DNA of 64,000 nucleotides from Parapedobacter sp042666505 (lineage in GTDB: Bacteria; Bacteroidota; Bacteroidia; Sphingobacteriales; Sphingobacteriaceae). The first letter of the stretch is position 1; every line of letters starts with the position of its first letter. A program made the translations under genes and the position numbers. The notes beneath the pieces are model-generated. The model was not told the DNA's origin. It was given only the letters and a program-made list of their open reading frames with translations, and made no database searches. Positions 8,238 to 17,644 of this stretch are shown here, piece after piece. The stretch covers positions 124,001 through 188,000 of the forward strand of contig NZ_JBHTDN010000001.1 of assembly GCF_042666505.1 (NCBI RefSeq), in the 5' to 3' direction.

Positions 8238-9731
8238 GTGTCCATGGAGTATATAATAGGGGTCGATATTGGTACCTCCGGTACAAAGGCGATTGCCTTT
8301 CGGGAGGAGGGAGAAGTAGTTGCCGACTACCACGTAGGTTATCCGATTCTGAGTCCTCAGCCCGGATATTTTGAGCAGTCTCCGGAAACGCTGTATTCTG
8401 CGGTCATTGAGGCAATTTCGGCGACCGTACGATTGGTTGGAAGACGGTTTGGCCAAGCCAAGCTATCGGGCATCGGATTCAGTAGTGCCATGCACGGACT
8501 GATTGCCATGGACAGGCAACACCAACCAATGACTCCTTGTATCATTTGGGCTGACACAAGAAGCGAAATCTTTGCTAGCAATCTGAAAAATAGCGCCAAA
8601 GGCTTTGAGGTGTATTCAAAAACCGGAACACCGGTACACCCTATGTCCCCGCTGTGTAAACTGGGCTGGATGCGTGCGCACCTTCCTGCCGTATTCAATA
8701 AAGCATACAAGTTTATTTCAATCAAGGAATATATTTTTTATAAACTCTTTGGGCGATACATGGTCGATGAATCCATCGCGTCTGCGACAGGTTTGTTTGA
8801 TATCCATGCGCTTGGCTGGTATCGGCCCGCGTTGGATCTGGTAGGCATATCGGAAGAGCAGCTGTCCGAACCAGTGCCCATCACTCAGGTGATCTCGGGC
8901 ATTGACGAGGCTAGTGCCCGGGCGATGGGTATTCCAAGGGATACACCGTTTGTTATCGGTGGCAGCGATGGATGTATGGCTAACTTGGGATCACATGCCA
9001 TCACACCCGGCGACGCTGCTGTTACCATCGGTACCAGTGGCGCGGTGCGGATGACTTCCGACGTGCCAATAACCGATAAGAAAGCCCGCACATTCAGTTA
9101 CGTGCTTACCCAAAATACATTTGTGCTGGGTGGAGCCGTTAACAGCGGAGGCGTGGTGCTTCAATGGTACAAAGACAATTTCGGAATTGCGGGTAATCTG
9201 GACGCGGATCCTTATGGAGCCCTTGCCGAAGAAGCAGCTTCGGTAGCCGCAGGAGCGGAGGGGCTCCTCTTTTTGCCCTATCTTGCGGGTGAACGTGCCC
9301 CCCATTGGAACGCAGCAGCCAAGGGCTTATTTTTCGGCGTGCAGATGCATCACAAGAGGTCCCATTTTACACGAGCTGTGTTTGAAGGTGTGATCTACGG
9401 TTTATACAGCGTAGGCAAAGTACTTGAGGAGATTGCTGGGCCGATCCGGATGATCCATGCCAGCGGCGGCTTTGCCCGCGCACCGTTATGGGTCCAATTG
9501 CTGGCCGACGTATTCAATAAGGAAGTGGTTGTGCATGACCATGTAGAAGGCGCGGCAATGGGTGCTTACATGACCGCGTTAAAAGCGTTCGGTAAATTGG
9601 TGGACTTTGGTGAGTTTAACGATAACTCGGCAAAGAAAATTTATTCACCCGATGCAACAACCCGGCATATATACATGGAAAATTTCAACCGATTTGAACG
9701 GTTGTATGAAAAGGTAAAGGACGAATTTTAA
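8238..9731 (+). CDS. gntK: FGGY-family carbohydrate kinase, probable gluconokinase
   Basis: A 497-residue FGGY kinase of the hexokinase/actin superfamily. Visible are the phosphate-1 loop IIGVDIGTSGTKAIAF, the sugar-binding GIGFSSAMHGLIAMD, the FGGY-type signature around AVTIGTSGAVRM, and the adenosine motif MIHASGGFARAPLWVQLLADVF. Family members act on gluconate, xylulose, glycerol and others. The directly following GntP-type permease points to gluconate, giving 6-phosphogluconate. The start is GTG at 8238 or ATG at 8244. The gap to the permease is 22 bases, so the two form an operon. Confidence 0.85.
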   Translation: MSMEYIIGVDIGTSGTKAIAFREEGEVVADYHVGYPILSPQPGYFEQSPETLYSAVIEAISATVRLVGRRFGQAKLSGIGFSSAMHGLIAMDRQHQPMTPCIIWADTRSEIFASNLKNSAKGFEVYSKTGTPVHPMSPLCKLGWMRAHLPAVFNKAYKFISIKEYIFYKLFGRYMVDESIASATGLFDIHALGWYRPALDLVGISEEQLSEPVPITQVISGIDEASARAMGIPRDTPFVIGGSDGCMANLGSHAITPGDAAVTIGTSGAVRMTSDVPITDKKARTFSYVLTQNTFVLGGAVNSGGVVLQWYKDNFGIAGNLDADPYGALAEEAASVAAGAEGLLFLPYLAGERAPHWNAAAKGLFFGVQMHHKRSHFTRAVFEGVIYGLYSVGKVLEEIAGPIRMIHASGGFARAPLWVQLLADVFNKEVVVHDHVEGAAMGAYMTALKAFGKLVDFGEFNDNSAKKIYSPDATTRHIYMENFNRFERLYEKVKDEF

Positions 9732-9753
9732 TTATACAGCTAACCAATTTGAT

Positions 9754-11073
9754 ATGATACCTATTATTATTGTTATATGCGGCGTTTTATTACTTCTGCT
9801 TCTAGTAATTGTCTTTAAACTTAGCGCGTTTTTCTCACTGCTCATTACTTCGCTGGCGGTGGGCATAGCACTCGGTATGCCCGTATCGGATGTGATGACC
9901 TCGATCGAACAGGGAATCGGAAGCACCTTGGGCTCATTGACGCTGATTTTGGGTTTTGGCGTGATGCTCGGCAAATTGATAGCAGATGGAGGTGGGGTAC
10001 AACGGATGTCCACGAGCCTGATTCGAGCATTCGGCACAAAGAATGTACAATGGGCGGTAGTACTTATTGGGTTTGCAGTCGGTATCCCCATGTTTTACAA
10101 CGTCGGTTTTGTGATTCTGGTGCCGTTTGTCTTCGCGATTGCAGCCCAGACGGGGCTACCGCTTATTTATGTAGGATTGCCCATGCTCGCCTCCTTGTCC
10201 GTGACGCATGGCTACTTGCCTCCCCATCCGGGGCCAACAGCGATCGGTGCGCTGTATAAAGCAGATATGGGACTAACACTTATTTACGGAGTAGCGGTAG
10301 CGATTCCAGCCATCCTCTTGGGAGGCGTATTTTTTTCTTGGGCGCTGAAAGGTATCCGGCCCAATCCGCCCGTTCAGTTTGCCCAAGTTGAATTAGTTGC
10401 CGAGGAAAACATCCCTGGATTCTGGACCAGTTTGCTTACTGGCCTGCTGCCGGTACTTCTCATTGCTCTTGCCTCGGCACTGTCCTTTGTTCTGCCGGCA
10501 GATTCGACGGTTTTGGCTGCAGCTACTTTTGTGGGAAATCCCAACATTGCATTGCTGATTTCTGTGTTCGTAGCGGTCTATACCATGGGGATTTCTCGGG
10601 GAAAATCCATGAAAGAGGTAATGGATAGTTTGGAGGATTCTGTTCGTAGTATTGCGATTATTCTGTTTATTATCGGCGCTGCGGGCGCCTTTAAAGAAGT
10701 GTTGGTAGACAGTGGCGTGGGCGATCATATTGCGGCATGGGCTGGGCGTTTGTCGCTGTCGCCGTTGGTACTGGTGTGGGCAATTGCTGCTGCGATTCGC
10801 GTAGCGCTCGGTTCGGCGACGGTTGCCGGACTTATGGCGGCCGGTATCGCCGTGCCGTTGATTGAAGCTACCCATACGAGTCCAGAGCTCATGGTATTGG
10901 CCACTGGTGCGGGCTCCCTGATGTTCTCACACGTTAACGACACAGGGTTTTGGATGTTCAAAGAATACTTTGGCCTCAGTATCCGCGACACAATTTTATC
11001 ATGGTCACTTATGGAGACGATCGTCTCGATTGTTGGACTGATCGGAGTTTTGGTATTGAATAACTACATTTAA
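9754..11073 (+). CDS. gntP: Gluconate:H+ symporter, GntP family
   Basis: A 439-residue inner-membrane carrier with about 12 hydrophobic helices. GntP features are the N-terminal IIIVICGVLLLLLLVI helix, GSTLGSLTLILGFGVMLGKL with the typical phrase GFGVMLGKLIADGGGVQR, the central HGYLPPHPGPTAI motif and the late motif FSHVNDTGFWMFKEYFGL. These are conserved in gluconate and related aldonate permeases. It imports gluconate for the kinase upstream. No GntR-type regulator is adjacent. The family is sure; the exact substrate is inferred from the neighbour. Confidence 0.92.
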   Translation: MIPIIIVICGVLLLLLLVIVFKLSAFFSLLITSLAVGIALGMPVSDVMTSIEQGIGSTLGSLTLILGFGVMLGKLIADGGGVQRMSTSLIRAFGTKNVQWAVVLIGFAVGIPMFYNVGFVILVPFVFAIAAQTGLPLIYVGLPMLASLSVTHGYLPPHPGPTAIGALYKADMGLTLIYGVAVAIPAILLGGVFFSWALKGIRPNPPVQFAQVELVAEENIPGFWTSLLTGLLPVLLIALASALSFVLPADSTVLAAATFVGNPNIALLISVFVAVYTMGISRGKSMKEVMDSLEDSVRSIAIILFIIGAAGAFKEVLVDSGVGDHIAAWAGRLSLSPLVLVWAIAAAIRVALGSATVAGLMAAGIAVPLIEATHTSPELMVLATGAGSLMFSHVNDTGFWMFKEYFGLSIRDTILSWSLMETIVSIVGLIGVLVLNNYI

Positions 11074-11132
11074 ATCACGCTGACTCGGTAAAAAATGTGA
11101 TACAGCAATGAAATAGTTGTGAGTTGCTGTAG

Positions 11133-11147
11133 TTTTGGCAACCAAAA
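11133..11147. promoter_or_regulatory. Palindrome upstream of the RND efflux operon
   Basis: TTTTGGCAACCAAAA is a perfect inverted repeat (6-bp arms, 3-base centre) 62 bases before the ATG of the membrane-fusion gene. TATTTTTA, one base off the -7 consensus, follows at 11152. This is a candidate operator and promoter; no regulator gene lies beside it. Confidence 0.35.
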
Positions 11148-11208
11148 GGCGTATTTTTATGCTTTATGAGGGGAAGGGATTTCCCTGAACCTTATTTCAG
11201 ATACTAAA

Positions 11209-12273
11209 ATGAAGAAAAAGTACTTGTATATTGCGATAGCGATTGTTGCTGTGGCCTTTGTGAGTTATCGCTTGACGCGAAATGACAAAACAAAAATAAC
11301 ACCGCCCGCTCAAACCGGTGGAGGAGGTCCCATGGAGGTCAATGCGATTGTGGTAAAACCCCGGGAGTTTTCAAACATCATTACCCTTTCGGGCTCGATA
11401 GAGCCCAATGAACAGGTGCAAATACGCTGTGAGGTGTCGGGTATTGTGCGTGAGCTTTCGTTTCAGGAAGGCGGAATGGTTAAAAAGGGACAGGTGCTCC
11501 TACGGATAGACGATTCGGAATTGCAAGCGCAGCTTATCCAAGCGCAAAGTACGGAAAAGTTAGCGGAAGATAATGAAAACCGAGCCCGTTTACTGCTGGA
11601 AAAAGAGGCAATCAGCCAACAGGAATACGACGTCGCGCATGCCGATTATGAGTCGGCGAAAGCACAGACTATCCTTATCCGCGCGCAGATTGCCAAAACG
11701 ACGGTACGCGCACCGTTTAGCGGTCGGATAGGACTTCGATCAATTTCGGAAGGCGAATATCTTACGCCAAGCACGGTGGTAGCTAACTTGTTGAGTATAA
11801 ATCCTGTTAAAATCCTGTTTTCCGTTCCTGAAAAATACAGCAGTCAGATCCGAACGGGTCAGGGAATCTATTTTGGAATCAGTGGATCGAATGCCCGGTA
11901 TCATGCTGAGATTTATGCCATCGAACCGGGTGTGGATGCCACGACACGTACCATTCGCGTCCGTGCGCTGGCGGAAAATCCAGGGGAACAACTTTTTCCT
12001 GGTTCGTTTGCGCGTATTGAGCTTCCATTGGAGCATGTCTTGGATGCCGTATTGGTGCCCACGGAGGCGGTAATCCCGGTGCAAAATGGAAAACAAGTGT
12101 ATTTGCTCAAAGATGGGAAAGCCAAAGCAACAGCCGTGGAGGCAGAAAGCCGTACACGTACGGATGTGTTGATTATGAGCGGCGTGGATATCGGCGATAC
12201 CGTCCTGGTATCGGGTATCATGTCATTGAAAGACGATATGCCCATCCGTGTGCAGGTTGTTGAAAACCCATAA
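11209..12273 (+). CDS. RND efflux membrane-fusion protein (HlyD/AcrA type)
   Basis: A 354-residue periplasmic adaptor of a tripartite pump. An N-terminal anchor helix (YLYIAIAIVAVAFVSYRL) is followed by the lipoyl half-motif (VQIRCEVSGIVRELSFQEGGMVKKGQVLLRIDDSEL), a coiled hairpin rich in Q, A and E (residues about 105-160), the second lipoyl half (TTVRAPFSGRIGLRSISEGEYL), and a beta-barrel and membrane-proximal domain. It lacks a lipobox. It is the first gene of the operon with the RND pump 11 bases downstream. It links the inner-membrane pump to the TolC-like channel. Confidence 0.93.
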   Translation: MKKKYLYIAIAIVAVAFVSYRLTRNDKTKITPPAQTGGGGPMEVNAIVVKPREFSNIITLSGSIEPNEQVQIRCEVSGIVRELSFQEGGMVKKGQVLLRIDDSELQAQLIQAQSTEKLAEDNENRARLLLEKEAISQQEYDVAHADYESAKAQTILIRAQIAKTTVRAPFSGRIGLRSISEGEYLTPSTVVANLLSINPVKILFSVPEKYSSQIRTGQGIYFGISGSNARYHAEIYAIEPGVDATTRTIRVRALAENPGEQLFPGSFARIELPLEHVLDAVLVPTEAVIPVQNGKQVYLLKDGKAKATAVEAESRTRTDVLIMSGVDIGDTVLVSGIMSLKDDMPIRVQVVENP

Positions 12274-12284
12274 ATTCAAAGGCC

Positions 12285-15200
12285 ATGAGTCTTTCCACCA
12301 TTAGTATCAAAAGGCCGGTTCTCACCATTGTGATGAACCTGGTGCTCATCTTATTCGGAGTCATCGGATATACCTTTCTGGGCGTACGCGAATTCCCGTC
12401 CATCGATCCACCGATTGTATCGGTACGGACAAGCTATGCGGGTGCAAATCCGGATATCATTGAATCCCAGATTACCGAACCGCTGGAACGTTCCATCAAC
12501 CAAATTGACGGTATCCGTAATATTTCCTCATCAAGCAGTCAAGGTTCCAGCCGTATTAATATTGAGTTTTTATTAAGTAAAGACCTGGAAGAAGCGGCGA
12601 ATGATGTCCGTGATAAGGTATCCCAGGCAATGCGCAGTTTGCCGCAGGACATCGATGCGCCGCCGGTGGTCTCAAAGGCTGATGCGGATTCAGAACCGAT
12701 TATTGTAATGACTGCTCAAAGTGAGACCCGTTCTGCACTTGAGTTGGGAGATATCGCCGACAATGTGATCGCCCAGCGCCTTCAGACGCTGCCAGGCGTT
12801 AGTTCAGTTCAGATCTGGGGTGAAAAGCGGTATGCTATGCGGCTATGGATCGACCCGATGCGCCTATCGGCATATGGGCTTACGCCACTTGATGTCCGCG
12901 ACGCGCTGAATCGCCAGAATGTCGAATTGCCCTCTGGAAAAATCGTAGGTGAAAACACCGAATTGGCGATAAAGACCATTGGCAATTTAACGACTGAAGA
13001 GGAATTTAATAACCTGATTATTCGCTCGGAGGGCGACCGGATCATTCGATTCGGGGACATCGGCAGTGCTGTGCTTGGTCCGGAAAATCTGGAAAGTGAA
13101 TTCAGGGAATCCGGGGCGGTGATGGCAGCCTTAGCAGTTATTCCGCAGCCCGGTACCAATTACATTGACATTGCGAATGCGTTCTATGAACGCTTCGAGC
13201 AATTGAAGAACGAGGTGCCGAGTGATATCAAGATGGAAGTAGCCATGGATAATACGTTATTCATCAAACGATCCGTATTGGAAGTGGGCGAAACGATTGT
13301 CATTGCGTTGGTACTGGTCATCCTTATTATTTTTGTCTTTTTCCGCGATTGGGGCATTGCTTTCCGACCGCTGATTGATATACCTGTTTCCTTAATCGCG
13401 ACATTTTTTGTCATGTATCTGCTCGGATTCTCGGTCAATGTATTGACGTTGCTGGCTGTTGTGCTGGCAACGGGGTTGGTGGTCGACGATGGCATTGTGG
13501 TAACCGAAAATATTTACAAGAAGGTCGAAGAGGGAATGTCGCCCATCATGGCGGCTATCAAAGGGGCCAATGAAATTTTCTTTGCGGTGATTTCGATTTC
13601 CGTAACGCTAGCGGCCGTGTTCTTGCCGGTGATGTTTATGGAAGGGTTTGTTGGCCGGCTATTCCGGGAATTCGGCGTAGTGATTGCTGCCGCGGTGTTG
13701 ATCTCGGCCTTCGTTTCGTTAACGCTCACGCCGATGCTTAACGCCTATTTGATGCGACCGGGCGGAGCCAAGCACTCCTGGCTCTACAACGTAACCGAAC
13801 CGTATTTCGTGAAGATGACAACCGGATACGCCGACTCCTTGAAGCGGTTTATGCGGGCGAAATGGATCAGTTTTCCCATATTGATCATTTGTTTTGCATT
13901 GATCGGGTGGTTTTGGGTACACCTGCGGAAAGAGACAGCGCCTTACGAGGATCGTAGCTTGCTCCGCGCCAGCGTGACCGCTCCGGAGGGAAGTACATTC
14001 GAATATATGGATCGTTTCATGTTGAAGTTGATTCAATTGGTGAATGATTCTGTACCGGAAAAATCGGTAAATATGGTTAACACTTCTCCGGGTTTCTCGG
14101 GAACAGGTTCACCCAACACAGGCATGATGCGGATCGGTCTGGTCCCGCCCGAAAAGCGGGAACGATCTCAGGAAGAAATTGCCGAGGCGCTAACCCGGCA
14201 GACGCGAGTGTTTACAGAGGCTCGGACGTTCATTTCACAGCAACCTACAATTTCGGTTAGCCGCAGGGGTGGAATGCCGATCCAGTACATTATACAGGCA
14301 CCAAATTTTGCCAAATTGCAGGAAAAGATACCTGAATTTATGAACTTAGCGACGGCCGATCCGACTTTCGTAAATGTGGACGTGGATCTGAAATTCAATC
14401 GGCCCGAGCTGAATGTAAGCATCGATCGGGATAAAGCGCAAAGCTTGGGTGTATCCGTGCGGGACGTGGCACAGACGTTGCAACTCTCATTAAGCGGACA
14501 ACGTTTTGCCTATTTCCTGATGAATGGAAAGCAATATCAGGTCATTGGTCAGTTCTCTGATACGGACCGCAGTTCGCCGCTGGATTTGGCGACGATATTC
14601 GTTCGCAGTTCCACCGGTGATTTGATTCAACTTGACAACGTTGTCAGCATGGTTGAGAAAAGCAGCCCTCCTCAGCTTTACCACAATAATCGTTTTATGT
14701 CTGCCACAGTTTCGGCATCATTGGCGAAAGGACAAACCATCGAAGATGGAATCAATGCCATGGATCGAATTGCGGAAAAGGTTTTGGATGACAGCTTTTC
14801 GGTTGATTTAGGTGGTGAATCGCGGGATTTCCGGGAGAGTAGTTCGAACACCCTCTTTGCGTTCGGTTTGGCGTTATTGCTGGTATATCTGATTCTTGCT
14901 GCCCAATTTGAAAGTTTTCTGGACCCTTTTATTATCATTCTTACCGTTCCGATGGCCGTAGCCGGTGCTATGCTGTCATTGTGGATCACCGGAGAATCCT
15001 GGAATATATTCAGTCAGATCGGCACGGTCATGCTCATCGGACTGGTTACTAAAAACGGTATTTTGATTGTTGAATTTGCTAATCAACTGAAAGAAAGGGG
15101 CCGGCCCGTACGGGAGGCGATTGTTGAGGCGGCCGAAGCCCGGTTGCGTCCAATATTGATGACCAGTTTGGCGATCTCACTTGGTGCGCTTCCCATCGCT

Positions 15201-15395
15201 ATGGCGTTGGGTGCCGCAGCGACAAGCCGCATCGGGATGGGCGTGGTCATTGTCGGGGGCACCCTCTTTTCATTGGTTCTTACGCTGTATATCATTCCCG
15301 CGGTTTATGCCATGTGGTCTAGGGAACATAAAGTGAATCCTGAATTGGAAGAAGCGAAACGCATTGAGGAAGAAGTGATGGCAGGAGCTCATTAA
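12285..15395 (+). CDS. RND multidrug efflux pump, HAE1 family (AcrB/MexB-like)
   Basis: A 1036-residue inner-membrane proton-driven exporter of full family length. The first helix starts ISIKRPVLTIVMNLVLILFG. The large periplasmic porter domain follows (FPSIDPPIVSVRTSYAGANP; QITEPLERSINQIDGI). The proton-relay pair D401-D402 sits in TM4 (ATGLVVDDGIVVTEN), and the second half repeats the layout with GLVTKNGILIVEFANQL. It lies between the adaptor and outer-membrane channel, with two bases before the TolC gene. The substrates cannot be predicted; drugs, dyes, bile-like amphiphiles or fatty acids are typical. Confidence 0.95.
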   Translation: MSLSTISIKRPVLTIVMNLVLILFGVIGYTFLGVREFPSIDPPIVSVRTSYAGANPDIIESQITEPLERSINQIDGIRNISSSSSQGSSRINIEFLLSKDLEEAANDVRDKVSQAMRSLPQDIDAPPVVSKADADSEPIIVMTAQSETRSALELGDIADNVIAQRLQTLPGVSSVQIWGEKRYAMRLWIDPMRLSAYGLTPLDVRDALNRQNVELPSGKIVGENTELAIKTIGNLTTEEEFNNLIIRSEGDRIIRFGDIGSAVLGPENLESEFRESGAVMAALAVIPQPGTNYIDIANAFYERFEQLKNEVPSDIKMEVAMDNTLFIKRSVLEVGETIVIALVLVILIIFVFFRDWGIAFRPLIDIPVSLIATFFVMYLLGFSVNVLTLLAVVLATGLVVDDGIVVTENIYKKVEEGMSPIMAAIKGANEIFFAVISISVTLAAVFLPVMFMEGFVGRLFREFGVVIAAAVLISAFVSLTLTPMLNAYLMRPGGAKHSWLYNVTEPYFVKMTTGYADSLKRFMRAKWISFPILIICFALIGWFWVHLRKETAPYEDRSLLRASVTAPEGSTFEYMDRFMLKLIQLVNDSVPEKSVNMVNTSPGFSGTGSPNTGMMRIGLVPPEKRERSQEEIAEALTRQTRVFTEARTFISQQPTISVSRRGGMPIQYIIQAPNFAKLQEKIPEFMNLATADPTFVNVDVDLKFNRPELNVSIDRDKAQSLGVSVRDVAQTLQLSLSGQRFAYFLMNGKQYQVIGQFSDTDRSSPLDLATIFVRSSTGDLIQLDNVVSMVEKSSPPQLYHNNRFMSATVSASLAKGQTIEDGINAMDRIAEKVLDDSFSVDLGGESRDFRESSSNTLFAFGLALLLVYLILAAQFESFLDPFIIILTVPMAVAGAMLSLWITGESWNIFSQIGTVMLIGLVTKNGILIVEFANQLKERGRPVREAIVEAAEARLRPILMTSLAISLGALPIAMALGAAATSRIGMGVVIVGGTLFSLVLTLYIIPAVYAMWSREHKVNPELEEAKRIEEEVMAGAH

Positions 15396-15397
15396 TT

Positions 15398-16699
15398 ATG
15401 AAGAGATTTATTTTTTTCGCATTTTACCTAATCCCGTTTTGGGGAACCGCACAACAGGAACTGACCTTGGAAGAAGCAGTGGCCATAGCGCTGGAGAACA
15501 ATTACGATATTCGGTTGGTATCAAAGGATGTAGCCATTGCAGCGAATAACGTAGCGATCGGAAATGCCGGTATGTTGCCTTCGTTAAGTGCGGATGTGTC
15601 ATCGGCGGCGGGCATCCAAAATACGACACAAACGTTACTAAGCGGAGAAACCCGCGCCGTACGCGGAAACCGAACCAGCTCATCTGCGTATGGCGCAAGT
15701 TTGGATTGGACCATCTTCGATGGACTGCAGATGTTTACCCGCTATGAGCAACTCAAACAGCTCAAAGCTTTGGGTGACGCAAATCTAAAGGCCGCGATCT
15801 TGTCTACCGTTTATGATGTGGTGAGCAGTTACTTTGATCTGGTCCAGCAGCATCAGTTAATCAGTGCGACGCAAACCGCACTGGATTTGTCGGCCTTTCG
15901 GTATCAAACCGCGGAAAACAGGTATCAGATTGGGAGAGCTTCAAAATTAGAAGTCTTAGCGGCAAGTGTGGATCTCAATACCGATACGACCAATCTGTTG
16001 CGACAGCGAGACCAATACCGAAGTACGCAAATACGACTTAACGAATTGCTTGCACGCGACGTAAATACCGCATTCAGCGTTGCGGATACCATCATAATTG
16101 GGAATGACCTTCATTATGAGGTGCTGTCCCAGCAAGCCAAGGAGCTGAATCCGACGTTGCAATCGGCTATTATCAGCCATCGGATTGCCGAGTTGGAATT
16201 GAAGCGCGTAAAGGGAGAACGGTATCCCGCTGTTAGTCTTTCATCGGCCTACACGCGCTCACAGTCCCGTACCGAGTTAGGTTTTTCTACGCGATCGAAA
16301 AACAACGGATTTAGTTATGGCATTTCGGCCTCTATGAACCTATTCAATGGATTTCAGCAGCGACGAAATGAACGGAATGCTCAATTTACCATGGAAGCTG
16401 CTGAGATAGCGGTTGATCAGGTCAAACAGAATATTGAGGCGCAGTTGCTTGCCGCCTACCAAACCTATCTGATGAATCTCGAGCTGGTACGTCTGGAAGA
16501 GCGAAATAAAGAGATTGCCAAGCAAAATATGGATATCACTCTCGAGAAATTCAAGCTGGGCAGCATCGCTCCCTTGGAGTTCCGGGAAGCACAGCGGAAT
16601 TTTGTGGATGCGAGTGCCCGTTTCAGCACCGCACAATATCAAGCCAAACTGGCCGAAATCACCTTAAATCAGATCGCGGGGACGCTTAAGATGAAGTGA
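15398..16699 (+). CDS. TolC-family outer-membrane efflux channel
   Basis: A 433-residue outer-membrane factor. A signal peptide (MKRFIFFAFYLIPFWGTAQ) precedes two long coiled-coil repeats typical of TolC (LTLEEAVAIALENNYDIRLVS at the start of repeat 1; SQQAKELNPTLQSAIISHRI at repeat 2). Strand segments such as YGASLDWTIFDGLQMFTRYE and YGISASMNLFNGFQQRRNE form the two halves of each barrel contribution. It is translated two bases after the RND gene, so the whole efflux operon is one unit. Confidence 0.93.
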   Translation: MKRFIFFAFYLIPFWGTAQQELTLEEAVAIALENNYDIRLVSKDVAIAANNVAIGNAGMLPSLSADVSSAAGIQNTTQTLLSGETRAVRGNRTSSSAYGASLDWTIFDGLQMFTRYEQLKQLKALGDANLKAAILSTVYDVVSSYFDLVQQHQLISATQTALDLSAFRYQTAENRYQIGRASKLEVLAASVDLNTDTTNLLRQRDQYRSTQIRLNELLARDVNTAFSVADTIIIGNDLHYEVLSQQAKELNPTLQSAIISHRIAELELKRVKGERYPAVSLSSAYTRSQSRTELGFSTRSKNNGFSYGISASMNLFNGFQQRRNERNAQFTMEAAEIAVDQVKQNIEAQLLAAYQTYLMNLELVRLEERNKEIAKQNMDITLEKFKLGSIAPLEFREAQRNFVDASARFSTAQYQAKLAEITLNQIAGTLKMK

Positions 16700-16700
16700 A

Positions 16701-16734
16701 GTTGTGTATTATGTCAAATTTTGTTTAAATTTGA
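16701..16734 (+). promoter_or_regulatory. Promoter with overlapping palindrome before the BadF-type kinase gene
   Basis: GTTG (16701-16704) and a perfect -7 element TAAATTTG (16726-16733) are 21 bases apart, as in Bacteroidota promoters. An inverted repeat, TCAAATTT (16714-16721) and AAATTTGA (16727-16734), overlaps the -7 element, so a repressor bound there would block RNA polymerase. The ATG is 38 bases further on. Confidence 0.5.
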
Positions 16735-16771
16735 TATTCCGAAAAAAGCTAACGCGTAAACGCTATATTTT

Positions 16772-17638
16772 ATGATATTGGTAGCAGATAGTGGATCTTC
16801 CCAATCGGATTGGATGTTGGCATTGCCCGAAGGCGAGCGGTTGACATTTACAACGAAGGGGCTAAATCCATTTTTCGTAAACGAAAAAGACATCGCAAAG
16901 GTCATCCAAAATGCGGAAGAAATCATACCGTATGCAGATCGAGTCAGCGAGGTATATTTTTTTGGCTCGGGCTGTACGAGTCCTGACAGGCGGGAGATGG
17001 TTTCAAATGCGTTGTCACAGCTATTTACTCATGCTTTCATTTCTGTGGAGACCGACTTGGTGGGCGCTGCCTACGCAACGTGTGGAAACCGAAAAGGATA
17101 CATCGCTACATTGGGTACCGGATCTGACGTCAGTTTCTTTGATGGGGAGGAGGTGCTTCCCACTCGGCAGGGCATTGGTTACGTGCTGGGTGATGAGGGG
17201 TCCGGCGTTTGGTTTGGGAAGCAATTGATCACGCAATTCTTATATGGGACCATGCCGGCAGACCTTGCGGCCGCCTTCCGTGCGAAATACCGCCTTAATA
17301 AGGAAATTGTCATCAAAAATGTTTACCAACGAGCTTTTCCCAATGCCTATTTGGCGTCGTTTGCAGTGTTTTTGAGCGATCACATAACACATCCGTACGT
17401 AGATGATCTGATTAAGGCCGGATTTAGAGAATTTTTGGTTACCAATATTAAACCGTATCCCGATTATCGGGATTACGTATGTCATTTTGTTGGATCGGTA
17501 GCTTTTTATTTCATTGAACAGTTGCGTGAGGTATGTGATCAGCATGGAGTGAAAATCGGAAAGGTGCTAAGGCGCCCCATCGAGGAGCTGTTCCACTACA
17601 TCATCCAGCGGGAAAAAAATTACGAAATACAATTGTAA
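16772..17638 (+). CDS. BadF/BadG/BcrA-type ATPase, N-acetylglucosamine kinase-like
   Basis: A 288-residue actin-fold kinase. The N-terminal phosphate loop is ILVADSGSSQSDWML and the second nucleotide motif is ATLGTGSDVSFFDG; GYVLGDEGSGVWFGKQLI is the usual GDEGSG signature of the N-acetylglucosamine kinase branch. Such proteins phosphorylate amino sugars released from cell-wall turnover or chitin. The length suits the Bacteroidota form. Glutathione peroxidase follows after six bases, so the two are probably co-transcribed, though no metabolic link is clear. The promoter just upstream carries an operator-like palindrome. Confidence 0.82.
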   Translation: MILVADSGSSQSDWMLALPEGERLTFTTKGLNPFFVNEKDIAKVIQNAEEIIPYADRVSEVYFFGSGCTSPDRREMVSNALSQLFTHAFISVETDLVGAAYATCGNRKGYIATLGTGSDVSFFDGEEVLPTRQGIGYVLGDEGSGVWFGKQLITQFLYGTMPADLAAAFRAKYRLNKEIVIKNVYQRAFPNAYLASFAVFLSDHITHPYVDDLIKAGFREFLVTNIKPYPDYRDYVCHFVGSVAFYFIEQLREVCDQHGVKIGKVLRRPIEELFHYIIQREKNYEIQL

Positions 17639-17644
17639 GGGGTT

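Noticed and set aside
15398..16699. TolC gene as the end of a larger operon with the BadF kinase
   Set aside because: A clear promoter with palindrome lies between them at 16701-16734, so they are likely separate units.
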